Origin: Marinifilaceae bacterium
GTDB lineage: Bacteria; Bacteroidota; Bacteroidia; Bacteroidales; Marinifilaceae
Assembly: GCA_016936255.1 (NCBI GenBank)
Contig: JAFGYE010000078.1
Span: forward strand, 1-64,000
DNA: 64,000 nucleotides
Direction: 5' to 3'
This document shows, in pieces, positions 53,089-63,022 of the stretch. Below the pieces are notes generated by a model, which was given only the letters and a program-made list of their open reading frames with translations, ran no database searches and had not been told where the DNA came from. The translations under genes were made by a program, and so were the position numbers. The number at the start of each line of letters is the position of its first letter. The first letter of the stretch is position 1.

Positions 53089-55329
53089 ATGAAAAATATT
53101 CTAATCGTTTGTCTCCTATTCATTTGGATACAAGCACATTCACAACAAACTATAATACTGAAAGATACTGAAACCGGAGAGCCAATCCAGTATGCCCATT
53201 ACCTATATCAGAATCAGAAAGGGACAAGCACTCCCGAAGGAGAAATATCAATCAAATTTATAACTGCAGAAAAACTTCAAATTTCGCATGTAAACTACGG
53301 CAAACTTGAAATATCAAGCGACAGACTGCAGGAAGCAATAAAAAATGGAGTATTAACTCTCACCCAATCATACATCTCTTTACTCCCAACAACAGTAATT
53401 GCAAGAGCAAACAGCACGACTAAAAGTGATATCATGAAAGTCCGTATCAGCGATAAACTATCGCACGACGCAGGTGATTTTTTGAGTCAGAGTGCCATGA
53501 TTGGAGGCATCCGAAAAAGCGGAAGTTATGGTTTCGATCCCGTGCTTCGCGGCTTTAAATACGATCAGTTGAATTTGATAATGGACAATGGGATGAGCGC
53601 AACTGCTGCTTGTCCGAACCGAATGGATCCTCCCGCAAGTCAAATTCCGATGAGCATGGTCGATCGAGTAGAAATTGTAAAAGGCCCGCATTCACTGCGA
53701 TATGGAAATGCTTTTGGTGGCAGTATTCATTTTAAATCAGCACCTGCAAGTTTTAGCGAAACCACAAAAGCATTTGGCAGGGCAAGTGGCAGTTACGAAA
53801 GCAACGGAAATATTTTCCGCACAGAAGCCATGGCCGGAGCAAAAGGGAAATTCTATAACTTTGGCATTTACGGAGCCTACAGCGAAGGTGATGATTACGA
53901 AGATGGAAACGGCAACAAAACACCTTCCGGATTTAACCGGCGCAACATTGGAATGAGCAGCGTCTTTAAATTATCCGGTTCTCAGAGCATCAAGCTGTCG
54001 GCAAATAACAACTTTGCCAAGGATGTAGATTTTCCTGCTCTGAATATGGATTTGCGGGAAGATGATACCTGGTTGCTAAATCTTTCTCACAAAATCAACT
54101 TTAAGAACTCGAACTTTAGCTCTTTATCCACTTCATTTTACGGCTCTTTTGTTGATCACAGCATGGATAACCTGACAAAAGATTTGAATCCGAGAACGGT
54201 GAATGCAATCACTTTGGCAAAAACCAAAAACTATGGTGGCCGATCGGAGGCAAGTTTTCAGTTTAAGAACAGTTCTCTTTTTTCCGGTATCGACTACAAA
54301 GCGGAAGAAGCAGAGGGAACCCGTACCCGCGAAATGCTGATGGGTCCGAAAAGCGGGACAACCTTCTTCGATAATCTTTGGCAGGACAGTAAAATTTCAA
54401 AAGTTGCATTGTTTGGAGAATATCATTTTGCATTGCAAGAGGTCTATTTTGTTGCCTCTACCCGTTTGGAACACAACAGTGCCAAGAGTAGAGAAATAAC
54501 CACTGAATTTATAAATGCCAACCCAAAAAATCCATCTGACAAACTAAATGTTTCGGCAAGTTTTGGTGCCACTCACGATTTCTCGAAACAGATTAGAATG
54601 GGATTGTGGCTGGGAAGAGCCGAACGCAGCGGAAGCTTAACCGAACGCTTCATCAACTATTTAGCAGTTGATGTTGACCCGTACGAAAGAATTGGAAACG
54701 CAAAGATGAAATCGGAGGTAAACTACCAGTTAGACTATAGTTTTACCTGGAAAACTGATCAATCGGAATTGGACATCACCCTTTTTGCATCCATACTAAG
54801 AAATTACATTAGTTCACAAATCAGAACCGATTTAAACCCAAGATTAGCAACAGCTCCAGGTGTAAAACAATATTACAACATCAACAAAGCAGTGATACGG
54901 GGTTTCGAATTATCCTGGCATCAGAAAATCACATCTTCCATTTACCACAAGGCAAATGTTGCCTATACTTATGGAAAGAATATGGATTTCAATCAGCCCT
55001 TGCCTGAAATTCCTCCTCTTGATATCAGATATGCATTGGGAGCTTCCTTTTACAGGAATAAGTTTCATCCGGAAATCATGATTCGACATGCTTTAAAGCA
55101 AAATAGAATATCAAATAATTACGGAGAAAGCAAAACACCTGCTTTTACTATAGCTGATATTAAAGCATCTTACAATTTCTCGGATAAAATCAGATTAATT
55201 GGTGGTGTAAGAAATCTTTTTGACGAAACTTACTACGAGCATTTAAACAGGTCGGTAAAAGGCAGCAGCAAGGAAATTTATGCTCCCGGGCGTAGTTTTT
55301 ATCTTACTCTGGCAATTAGCTTGATGTAG
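53089..55329 (+). CDS. TonB-dependent outer-membrane receptor, OprC/NosA-like (probable copper)
   Basis: This 746-residue protein has a signal peptide, a short carboxypeptidase-regulatory-like domain (about 20-100), a plug domain (about 115-220; VLRGFKYDQLNLIMDNG, VEIVKGPHSLRYGNAFGGSI) and a barrel ending GRSFYLTLAISLM. The plug contains ACPNRMDPP, with Cys175 and Met179 in a CxxxM arrangement, like the copper-binding Cys-xxx-Met of Pseudomonas OprC. A Met-rich loop MLMGPKSG in the barrel could add ligands. This supports copper transport; other metals remain possible. A small Cys-rich protein gene precedes it. Confidence 0.85.
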   Translation: MKNILIVCLLFIWIQAHSQQTIILKDTETGEPIQYAHYLYQNQKGTSTPEGEISIKFITAEKLQISHVNYGKLEISSDRLQEAIKNGVLTLTQSYISLLPTTVIARANSTTKSDIMKVRISDKLSHDAGDFLSQSAMIGGIRKSGSYGFDPVLRGFKYDQLNLIMDNGMSATAACPNRMDPPASQIPMSMVDRVEIVKGPHSLRYGNAFGGSIHFKSAPASFSETTKAFGRASGSYESNGNIFRTEAMAGAKGKFYNFGIYGAYSEGDDYEDGNGNKTPSGFNRRNIGMSSVFKLSGSQSIKLSANNNFAKDVDFPALNMDLREDDTWLLNLSHKINFKNSNFSSLSTSFYGSFVDHSMDNLTKDLNPRTVNAITLAKTKNYGGRSEASFQFKNSSLFSGIDYKAEEAEGTRTREMLMGPKSGTTFFDNLWQDSKISKVALFGEYHFALQEVYFVASTRLEHNSAKSREITTEFINANPKNPSDKLNVSASFGATHDFSKQIRMGLWLGRAERSGSLTERFINYLAVDVDPYERIGNAKMKSEVNYQLDYSFTWKTDQSELDITLFASILRNYISSQIRTDLNPRLATAPGVKQYYNINKAVIRGFELSWHQKITSSIYHKANVAYTYGKNMDFNQPLPEIPPLDIRYALGASFYRNKFHPEIMIRHALKQNRISNNYGESKTPAFTIADIKASYNFSDKIRLIGGVRNLFDETYYEHLNRSVKGSSKEIYAPGRSFYLTLAISLM

Positions 55330-55389
55330 TTGAATTACACCCATATAATTTGCGGGTTGTAAATAGCGCAACAATTTTGAATATGGACT

Positions 55390-55435
55390 AAAATATACCG
55401 GTTGAATTATAAATATGGTTCTTTCGGTATATTTT
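55390..55435. terminator. bidirectional terminator between the TonB receptor and 5'-nucleotidase-like genes
   Basis: AAAATATACCG and CGGTATATTTT form an 11-bp stem with a 24-nt loop in the convergent gap. Confidence 0.65.
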
Positions 55436-56860
55436 TTACTTTCCAAGAAATACAATCCGCCCCTCCAAAACCGGCTTTACTGTCTTTAATTTTTTACAGT
55501 AGGCTTTTAGCACTTCAAAATCCTCAATTGCCTTGGGATTCAATTCATCAATCAAAACTTCAAACTCTCCGGTTAATTTGCCCAAACAATAGTTGTTCAA
55601 GGAAACCGTTAACAATTCCTCATCGTTCAACTCTTTCCCATCCCTCTCAACAATTATCTCATTATCGGCCGCTGAATATTTATATTGGATTCCTGAAACC
55701 TGAAGCAACTGACCACTTTTATCTGCAATGTTCTCTTTTAAGAACCGCTTCAATTCCTTCCCCTTCATTAGTATTTGACAAATTCTATTTCCAAAAGGAA
55801 GCAGTGAGCGAACAGATTTTAAAGTAAAATCTCCCATTGGCACATCAGCTCTTATTCCTCCTCCGTTAATAATTCCTACATTGGAATTGTGCCAGTCACG
55901 AAAAGCATCAGCAATTAAATTTCCGGCCAGGCTTTCACCAATGATCCCATCTCTAAAACGAAGAGGAACTTCCAACCAACCAATTTTTTCGGCCAACTGC
56001 AATTCCATATCCTTTTTGTAATACAGCTCCATATCTCTCAGATACTTCTCTGAAGGCACTTCAGCAGTTAAAGGAATAATTTCAACCAGTGGTTTTTGAT
56101 TCTTTTCCAGGCTCAGCTTGGCAACAGAACTCATATTTCCTGCAGTAGAAACAATCGGGACACTGCCTTTGTAAAAAATATTGCTTTCGTGCTCGAACTG
56201 TTCTTCGGTTAAAATCAAATCAATTTCAGGAAACCGTTCCAACAACTTCCGATTGGTCTCCAAATTTGTTTGGGTAATCAGTATCCGGAAATCTACATTT
56301 CCCATCTTAGGCAAAAGCACCGATACCGCAACAAATAAATCCTCCTGAACAACCAAATCATCATGAATACTTGTATTCATGGCATCGGTCAGGCCGATAA
56401 ATCCGATCCATAAACCACCAATCTTTTTCACTAAAAAAGCAGGCAGATTCCCAAACACATCACCATCTCTGTTTTTGAGGTTGGAACTAAACCACTGCGA
56501 TTTAGATTTGGATAAAAGCTGAATAGTATGTTGTGCACCAAAATCAAATTCATGCTGGCCGAAATTGCAGATATCAACGGGAATCTCATTAAAAGCTTCA
56601 ATCATTGGTTCTCCTTTGTACATTCCTCCAAACAGAACACCTCCACACAAATCACCTCCATGAATGACCAGTGTATTTGGATTATGAGATTTCACCTCAT
56701 CAGCAATAGTTTTTAAGCGGGCAACACCACCTCGTCCTCCGTCTACATCATCCACCGGAAAAATCCGGTGGGCATCTGTGAAGTAAAGCAAATCAACCTT
56801 TTGTGCACTTAGTGCCAGACTTGACATTAAGAAAAGAAGCAATAAAATATTTCGGAACAT
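55436..56860 (-). CDS. 5'-nucleotidase (UshA)-like protein with degenerate metal site
   Basis: This 474-residue exported protein (signal NILLLLFLMSSLALSAQ) has the two-domain layout of UshA. The C-terminal substrate domain is intact (NGGGIRADVPMGDFTL, LPFGNRICQILMKGKEL). In the N-terminal metallophosphoesterase domain, FTDAHR and GGDLCGG are kept. However, GNHE has become GQHE, the LTHxG region reads ITQTNLETN without His, and the GHxH motif is replaced by TEEQFEHE. At least three metal ligands are lost, so normal phosphohydrolase activity is doubtful. It may be a binding protein or use another mechanism. Divergent from the AAA+ operon. Confidence 0.82.
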   Translation of the reverse strand: MFRNILLLLFLMSSLALSAQKVDLLYFTDAHRIFPVDDVDGGRGGVARLKTIADEVKSHNPNTLVIHGGDLCGGVLFGGMYKGEPMIEAFNEIPVDICNFGQHEFDFGAQHTIQLLSKSKSQWFSSNLKNRDGDVFGNLPAFLVKKIGGLWIGFIGLTDAMNTSIHDDLVVQEDLFVAVSVLLPKMGNVDFRILITQTNLETNRKLLERFPEIDLILTEEQFEHESNIFYKGSVPIVSTAGNMSSVAKLSLEKNQKPLVEIIPLTAEVPSEKYLRDMELYYKKDMELQLAEKIGWLEVPLRFRDGIIGESLAGNLIADAFRDWHNSNVGIINGGGIRADVPMGDFTLKSVRSLLPFGNRICQILMKGKELKRFLKENIADKSGQLLQVSGIQYKYSAADNEIIVERDGKELNDEELLTVSLNNYCLGKLTGEFEVLIDELNPKAIEDFEVLKAYCKKLKTVKPVLEGRIVFLGK

Positions 56861-57083
56861 TTGGATTTTTTTTATTTAATCGAAAAGTAATAATAAATGC
56901 CTGTCTATTCAAATACAGACTTAAATCAATCACTAAAATGATGTTAATTTTATTTTAAATCCTCATTCTACAATGCTATCAACATGTCAACTCATTCTTT
57001 CTTTTCATTTGCAAGTCATCATAAAAAGTATTTAAAAAATTCAAAATCCTGAACTTGGAATTCTTATATTGCATAGGTTTGCT

Positions 57084-59492
57084 ATGAATAATAAAGATTC
57101 GAAACACATGAAGTCTGACAAAGAAAAAAATATAACAATCAATTCCGTAACTGCTTTAGAGGTTTTAAAGAAACATTTAGAGCACTATCTGAGCCTATTG
57201 GAACAAAGTATAACAACAGAAAGCCTTTCTCAACTTATTCTAAAAGAATTTATTGAAGCCAGCAATTTATTTATTTCTATTGGCAATCAGGAATATAACA
57301 AAGTACGAACCGATAAAAATATTGATTTCACAACAACATATATTCTGAATTATCTTTTGCCGGAGTCGTTTAAGGACACCATGCTGATACATCGCGATGT
57401 GTTGTTACAACTTCATATTTCAAAAAATAAGAAGCAAGAATCTCTTGTCGATGATAAGGCTGTTCAGCATCACCTAAAAGAATCCAAAGCAATTTTAAAA
57501 AAAGCAATCAATTCCTTTGTGCAGAAAATCACTGCAGAATTCGATCCGATTCAACAAACCGATAAAAAAAGAAAGAAACTTGTTTCCGAAACCAAACACC
57601 AGCAAAATCCCTGGGAAGTTTACAAGAATCAATTTCTAACAGTGCAAAATCAAGCCAACGAAATTGATAAATCATCTCAGACTTTATCCAATATCATCCT
57701 TGTATTTAATGATATTAAAAATCATACCCAAAACATTTGCACAACACTTATCAGTGAGCTCGAAAATTCTAAACAAACCATAAGCAAAGTGATAGATTCT
57801 GTTCAGAATTTGGATGAAATATTTAAAACTGCGGACACCATTTCGTTAATTGAAGATATTCTGGATGATTTGGAGGCAGCAAATGCCGGGCAAGAAAATT
57901 ATGCCTTTGATATTGAATTAAAAATTGCCTCTCTCGAAGAAAACAGCATTCCTGTTGCGAGTGAAGATGGTTTGCTGCACATTAAAAAAATAGACTTTAA
58001 TAAATCGGCTAAAAAGTGGCTGAACTACATGCTGCTCCCCAATATGATTGAACTGTGGCAAAACAGGACGAACCTGCTGGCTTTTCATAAGCACAGTCTA
58101 CTAAATTTAAAGAGCAGTTTAACCTTACTAAAAAACAACAATACCCTTGAAACCCTGCCTTCTCAGATTCAAAGCATACAAAATCTGTTGCGTTCGGTAA
58201 GCACGAATGAAATGTTACAGAGAAAAATAATCAATCAGGTTCAGGAAAATTTAAACAGCGAATTCTTAGTGACAAATATTTATGACACGGAAGATTTTTT
58301 AAAAGTTTCTTTGCAATCATCAATAACTCAGCTCACATCTTCAAAAAATAAATTCTTAACCGACATAGAAAGAAAAATTCAAAACATCTTCTCATTTTTC
58401 AGCACAAAATATGAAATCAGCACAGCTGATAATCCTTTTAAGAAATTAGAGGCATCATCAAAATGCATTGAATATAGGACATTTAAAGCGGCAAACGTTC
58501 ATTACGATACTCTTTTTTTAAATAAGAATTTTATTGGAGATTTATTCCTTGTTCCGCGGGAAACCGAAAAACAAAAACTACAGGAAACCTTAAATCTTTG
58601 GAAAAAAGGGCATAACAAAGCCGTACTTGTTGTGGGAAATAATTTAAGTGGAAAATCCACATTTATTGAAAGTGCCGCAAAAGACTATTTTGACAAACAA
58701 AGTATTGTTCTCGAAACAGACAGTACTATTTCCATTGAAGGAAGAAAATTCACAACCACAAAAAATCTTGCAGAGGCACTTCAGCACATTAAGAAACACA
58801 CCTATAATTCGCGTCCTTTACTGGTAATTGATAATCTGGAACTCTGGAGAGACAAAAATCACAGTTTGCTGGATAATGCAAGAGCTGCCATTGAATTTAT
58901 CGAATCAGAATCTGATCAGGTTTTCGTTATCATGACTACCTCAAATGCTATGCAGTTTCATTTGGATAAAAGACTTCCATTTTCCAATTCGTTTAGCGCC
59001 ATTATTGATGTTAACAAAGCAAAGACTGATGAAATACACAAAGCCATCTTATTGAGGCATGGAGCTTCGCACCAAAGCCTGGTGACAGAAAAAGGGCTTC
59101 CCCTGCCCGGCAAACAACTCGAGCTTTATGTCCAAAAACTGTGTAAAAACTACGACTATAATATGGGTGAAGTATTACAGGCGTGGACCTATGCAATTAC
59201 TACTGCTGATGACCACAAAGTCGTTTTTCAGGAAAAGGAGTATGAATTTGAAGATTTTTTCACTCCCGAAGAAGTTATTGTTCTTAAATATGTATTATTA
59301 TACAAACACATTAACGAAATTGTATTGAAAAACTTTTTGGGCAATCGATACAACATCTCATACAAATCAGGATTAAAACGTTTAACAAATACCAAAGTAT
59401 TTCTACGAAATCCGGAGGGAAATCTCATTTTAAATCAAGTATTGTACCACAACATTCGTGAAATTCTAAAATACAGAGGAGCACTCAACTAA
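57084..59492 (+). CDS. AAA+-like P-loop ATPase with long helical N-terminus and C-terminal winged helix
   Basis: This 802-residue soluble protein is not recognised as a named family. Residues 1-500 are helical, with coiled-coil-like stretches and no signal or membrane segment. A P-loop domain follows: Walker A VGNNLSGKST (about 515), Walker B LLVIDNLELW (about 578) and a sensor-like IMTTSN (about 618). The end (about 700-802) looks like a winged helix. An earlier TTG (57069) and a later ATG (57108) are possible starts; TAGGTTTG at 57074-57081 resembles a -7 box and would favour 57108. Its stop abuts the ATG of an MscS-like gene, so the two are translationally coupled. Confidence 0.7.
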   Translation: MNNKDSKHMKSDKEKNITINSVTALEVLKKHLEHYLSLLEQSITTESLSQLILKEFIEASNLFISIGNQEYNKVRTDKNIDFTTTYILNYLLPESFKDTMLIHRDVLLQLHISKNKKQESLVDDKAVQHHLKESKAILKKAINSFVQKITAEFDPIQQTDKKRKKLVSETKHQQNPWEVYKNQFLTVQNQANEIDKSSQTLSNIILVFNDIKNHTQNICTTLISELENSKQTISKVIDSVQNLDEIFKTADTISLIEDILDDLEAANAGQENYAFDIELKIASLEENSIPVASEDGLLHIKKIDFNKSAKKWLNYMLLPNMIELWQNRTNLLAFHKHSLLNLKSSLTLLKNNNTLETLPSQIQSIQNLLRSVSTNEMLQRKIINQVQENLNSEFLVTNIYDTEDFLKVSLQSSITQLTSSKNKFLTDIERKIQNIFSFFSTKYEISTADNPFKKLEASSKCIEYRTFKAANVHYDTLFLNKNFIGDLFLVPRETEKQKLQETLNLWKKGHNKAVLVVGNNLSGKSTFIESAAKDYFDKQSIVLETDSTISIEGRKFTTTKNLAEALQHIKKHTYNSRPLLVIDNLELWRDKNHSLLDNARAAIEFIESESDQVFVIMTTSNAMQFHLDKRLPFSNSFSAIIDVNKAKTDEIHKAILLRHGASHQSLVTEKGLPLPGKQLELYVQKLCKNYDYNMGEVLQAWTYAITTADDHKVVFQEKEYEFEDFFTPEEVIVLKYVLLYKHINEIVLKNFLGNRYNISYKSGLKRLTNTKVFLRNPEGNLILNQVLYHNIREILKYRGALN

Positions 59493-60206
59493 ATGGAAAA
59501 TATCGAAACACTATACACATGGAGCGGTTTAGTAGGACTGCTTGTTCTGCTGATCGTCATCTATTGGATGTTACAACTAATAACATACATCGGAGAGAGG
59601 TTTGCGAAAAAGAACGTAACCAACAAAAAAATAATAAGCTTTTTAAAAAAAGGGCAACTGTTTTATAAACCTCTTGCAATATCTTTATTTTTGCTCGATT
59701 TTATATCGATCAATTACATCACACACAGTATTCTATTGATTTTTGTAAGTCTTTTTGGTTTCTACTACATCAAAAACTACGTTAGCGGAATTTTTTTCAG
59801 GGCAAATCCCTTGGTAAGCAAAGATGCATTTATCACAATAGCAGATTTTAAAGGAGAAGTAAAGAGTCTGCAAGCCTTCGGCTTAATCATCAACGCCGAA
59901 TATGGAGAACGATTTATTAATTACACAGAAATTGAAAATTTAGGATTTGCGATCAACTCAAATGTAAATACCAAATTAAGGCAAACTCTTTACCTGCACA
60001 CACAATTAACAAAAGAACAGGTTTTAAATCTGATTTTCGACAACCCAATTTTAGATTTCGGACAAAAACCCACCATAAAAAACAGTGAAATTCCTCAGGT
60101 ATATAAATTTCAGTATACTCTCGAAAATGGTGCAGTTGCCGAAGATTTAACTGCCTTTTTACATGAAATACAGATTGAAACAAGTGTAACCAACAATTTT
60201 AAGTAA
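59493..60206 (+). CDS. MscS-like mechanosensitive channel family protein
   Basis: This 237-residue protein has about three N-terminal membrane helices (about 13-35, 57-75, 78-97). An MscS-type beta domain follows: NYVSGIFFRANPLVSKDAFITIADFKGEVKS and then INYTEIENLGFAI in place of the usual IPN segment. The C-terminal alpha-beta domain is short. The pore helix is less Gly/Ala-rich than in E. coli MscS, so gating may differ. It is the middle gene of a three-gene operon between an ATPase and an antiporter, with 0-bp and 5-bp spacing. Confidence 0.7.
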   Translation: MENIETLYTWSGLVGLLVLLIVIYWMLQLITYIGERFAKKNVTNKKIISFLKKGQLFYKPLAISLFLLDFISINYITHSILLIFVSLFGFYYIKNYVSGIFFRANPLVSKDAFITIADFKGEVKSLQAFGLIINAEYGERFINYTEIENLGFAINSNVNTKLRQTLYLHTQLTKEQVLNLIFDNPILDFGQKPTIKNSEIPQVYKFQYTLENGAVAEDLTAFLHEIQIETSVTNNFK

Positions 60207-60211
60207 CAACT

Positions 60212-61477
60212 ATGGAAATCATTTCATCCTACAATTTGATTATCGAAGTATCAATAATCATAATTTTATCTTTTTTGTTCAATGAATTATCTAAAAAAAC
60301 AAATATTCCTGCCGTACTGATGCTCATCGTACTGGGGGTTGGTTTGCAATACATACTAAAATATTTCAATGCAGAATCATTAAATTTCTTTCCTATTCTT
60401 GAAGTTTTGGGAATTGTCGGGTTAATTATGATTGTACTGGAAGCTGCTCTCGAACTGGAACTGAAAAGAGATAAACTATTCCCCATTCTAAAATCATTTG
60501 CTGTTGCTTTAACCGGCCTTATTTTATCAACATGGGCAGTTGTTTTGATCCTTTACAATTTCATTCCCGAAATGACCATGCAATCGGCTTGGCTTTACGC
60601 AACTCCATTGTCCATATTGTCCAGTGCCATTATCATACCAAGCGTATCTGGTTTAAATGCGGATAAAAAAGAATTTCATATTTACGAAAGTACCTTTTCG
60701 GATATCATGGGAATTATGATGTTCTATTTTTTAACCGGAAAATTAAATCCTACCGAAGATAGCGGAGTAACCGGTTTTGCAGGAAACATCCTGCTCACCA
60801 TTGTGATTTCATTGGTCGCCAGCTATGCAATCATTTTAATTTTTCAACGCATCAAAAGTCAGGTAAAACTATTTTTACTGATAGCAGTACTTCTGCTGCT
60901 ATATGCGTTAGGCAAAAAAATGCACCTTTCTTCGCTTATTATCATTCTTATATTCGGATTGGTGATTGCGAATATGAAACTTTTTTTCAAAGGTAAACTC
61001 TCAAAACTAATTGATTTCGATAAAGCACATCATATCTATCATGAATTGCATACAATTACAGCAGAAACAGCCTTTGTTGTCAGAACCTTTTTCTTTGTTA
61101 TTTTTGGACTTTCCATAGCAGTTTCCTCTTTGCTAAGTCTGAACGTGACCATAATAAGCTTTCTGATTTTGGTTTCGATATATACGATACGGTACCTGAT
61201 ACTTCGCATTTTTTCCGGAAAAGATATTATACCGCAATTGTTTGTTGCTCCCCGTGGCTTAATTACCGTACTTTTATTTTACAGCATACCTGTCGAAGCC
61301 CAAATTGAAGGATTTGAGCCTGGAATATTACTTTGTGTAATTATTGGAACCAGTTTAATTATGACTTTTGTAATGATTTACGACAAATACAGAAACTCCA
61401 TGGCTATAAATATTGCCTCAGGCAGAAAAGTAGAAAGCGTGAAGTGGAAAGCGCCAAGCATAGAAGATGTGAAATAA
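60212..61477 (+). CDS. cation/proton antiporter (CPA family)
   Basis: This 421-residue membrane protein of about 12 helices has NIPAVLMLIVLGVGLQY near the start. ATPLSILSSAIIIPSV and YESTFSDIMGIMMF carry the acidic Glu and Asp expected for ion exchange, and FVAPRGLITVLLF the conserved Arg. It lacks the RCK/TrkA-N domain that regulates KefB-type proteins. The likely role is Na+ or K+ exchange for H+ across the inner membrane. Third gene of the ATPase-MscS-antiporter operon; the upstream genes may regulate it in place of an RCK domain (inference). Confidence 0.85.
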   Translation: MEIISSYNLIIEVSIIIILSFLFNELSKKTNIPAVLMLIVLGVGLQYILKYFNAESLNFFPILEVLGIVGLIMIVLEAALELELKRDKLFPILKSFAVALTGLILSTWAVVLILYNFIPEMTMQSAWLYATPLSILSSAIIIPSVSGLNADKKEFHIYESTFSDIMGIMMFYFLTGKLNPTEDSGVTGFAGNILLTIVISLVASYAIILIFQRIKSQVKLFLLIAVLLLLYALGKKMHLSSLIIILIFGLVIANMKLFFKGKLSKLIDFDKAHHIYHELHTITAETAFVVRTFFFVIFGLSIAVSSLLSLNVTIISFLILVSIYTIRYLILRIFSGKDIIPQLFVAPRGLITVLLFYSIPVEAQIEGFEPGILLCVIIGTSLIMTFVMIYDKYRNSMAINIASGRKVESVKWKAPSIEDVK

Positions 61478-61621
61478 TTAAACACCTGCAGGCCAAATAA
61501 ATTAATCTTGCCAAAAGATGAAGAAATAAATTTAATCGGCTTACGTGGCTATTTGATAATACAAAACTTTAGATCGCTCAAAAAACTGAGCAAGATCGTA
61601 GAATAAATTAAACCGAACAGG

Positions 61622-62080
61622 ATGATTTACAGATTATTAATATTCCTTATACTCAATTTTACAGCACTTGCAATAGCAGGAATTTTTACAAGCAAAGGAG
61701 TTCCATCCGATTGGTATGTTGGTATTGCCAAAGCTCCATGGACCCCTCCAGGGTGGATTTTTGGAACCACATGGACCATAATCATGATTTGTTTTAGTAT
61801 TTACATGGCGTATCTATGGCCAAGCACCAAAAACAAGAATCTCCTCATTGTATTGTACGTCCTTCAATGGATCTTAAATGTAGGATGGAGTCCAACTTTC
61901 TTCCATTACCACAATGTTTTTGCCGGACTATTTCTCATTTGCAGTCTTACTTTACTTATCGGATTTATATTACTCCATTACTGGCCGGAATTGAAACTTA
62001 AATCCGCTTTACTACTCCCATATTTATTATGGTTATTCATTGCCACTTCTCTAAATGGGTATATCTTTTTTAAAAATTAA
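61622..62080 (+). CDS. TspO/MBR family tryptophan-rich sensory protein
   Basis: This 152-residue protein of five membrane helices has KAPWTPPGWIFGTTWTIIMI, LQWILNVGWSPTFF and LPYLLWLFIATSLNGYI. These are the Trp-rich ligand pocket motifs of TspO, which binds porphyrins and affects stress responses. It starts 144 bp after the antiporter gene and could belong to the same transcript. The gap holds only a small hairpin (GCTCA/TGAGC at 61576-61591). Confidence 0.92.
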   Translation: MIYRLLIFLILNFTALAIAGIFTSKGVPSDWYVGIAKAPWTPPGWIFGTTWTIIMICFSIYMAYLWPSTKNKNLLIVLYVLQWILNVGWSPTFFHYHNVFAGLFLICSLTLLIGFILLHYWPELKLKSALLLPYLLWLFIATSLNGYIFFKN

Positions 62081-62122
62081 ATTAAAAATATTCAAATGAG
62101 ATAATCCAACAAAATATCCAAT

Positions 62123-63022
62123 TTACCGGGGCGCAAAAAACTGATCCTCTTTTTGCTCTTTGGACAAGGAATTTTGTGTATCACTTGTCAATATTTGATA
62201 AAGAACTACCCCTAATAAGATCAAAAACATTCCAAAGGCTTCCTTGCCATTTAATGATTCGCTTAAAGCCAGATAACCAAATAAAGCACCAAATACAGGT
62301 TCCAATGAAAAAATGAGTGCCACCTTCACGGAACTGACATATTTCTGAACCCAAACGGACACAAAGTAACAGAATAAAGTTCCGATAATTCCTAAATAAA
62401 CAATAGCAGTTATAGATTCAGAAGAAAGACTGCCAATATCAAAACCTACTGCCAACACACCAATTAAGCTGAAAACACTACCCGAAATAAACTGATAGCT
62501 AATTAACGGTAAAGTCTCTGTATTTTTCACAAAGCGACCTGAAAGAACAATATGGAAAGCCGCGGAAACAGCCGTAATCAACGTAATGATATCGCCATTA
62601 TTAAATTTCGTATCAAAATCATAAGTCAATAAAAACAAACCGATAACCACAACCAAGATGGAAAAAAGATCGCTTCTCTGAAACTTGGCTCTATAGATAG
62701 TCAACAGAATTACAGGAACAATAATAACAGCAGCTCCGGTAATAAAGGCGCTATGCCCACTGCTTGTATATTTTAATCCAATAGTTTGAGATAAATAGGT
62801 AACAGCAAGTAAAAAACCTAAAATAGATCCATTAATAATGGCTTGCCTGTTTACCAAGCTTTTCCTGTTTTTTAATATTACTAAAAATAACATAGGAATT
62901 GCCGCCAGTAACATCCTTCCAAAAACAATGAAGTATTCATTTACCGTACCAACCGTACCCTTAACAATAAAAAATGTTGATCCCCAGACAATTGTGACTA
63001 TTATTAAAAGAAAATTATTCAT
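62123..63022 (-). CDS. EamA/DMT superfamily permease
   Basis: This 299-residue, ten-helix protein made of two EamA repeats (about 1-135 and 145-280) has the start signature IIVTIVWGSTFFIVKG and, in the second repeat, FSLEPVFGALFGYLALSE. Drug/metabolite transporters of this type export amino acids, nucleobases or drugs; the substrate is unknown. It is convergent with tspO with 42 bp between stops and no clear hairpin. Confidence 0.9.
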   Translation of the reverse strand: MNNFLLIIVTIVWGSTFFIVKGTVGTVNEYFIVFGRMLLAAIPMLFLVILKNRKSLVNRQAIINGSILGFLLAVTYLSQTIGLKYTSSGHSAFITGAAVIIVPVILLTIYRAKFQRSDLFSILVVVIGLFLLTYDFDTKFNNGDIITLITAVSAAFHIVLSGRFVKNTETLPLISYQFISGSVFSLIGVLAVGFDIGSLSSESITAIVYLGIIGTLFCYFVSVWVQKYVSSVKVALIFSLEPVFGALFGYLALSESLNGKEAFGMFLILLGVVLYQILTSDTQNSLSKEQKEDQFFAPR

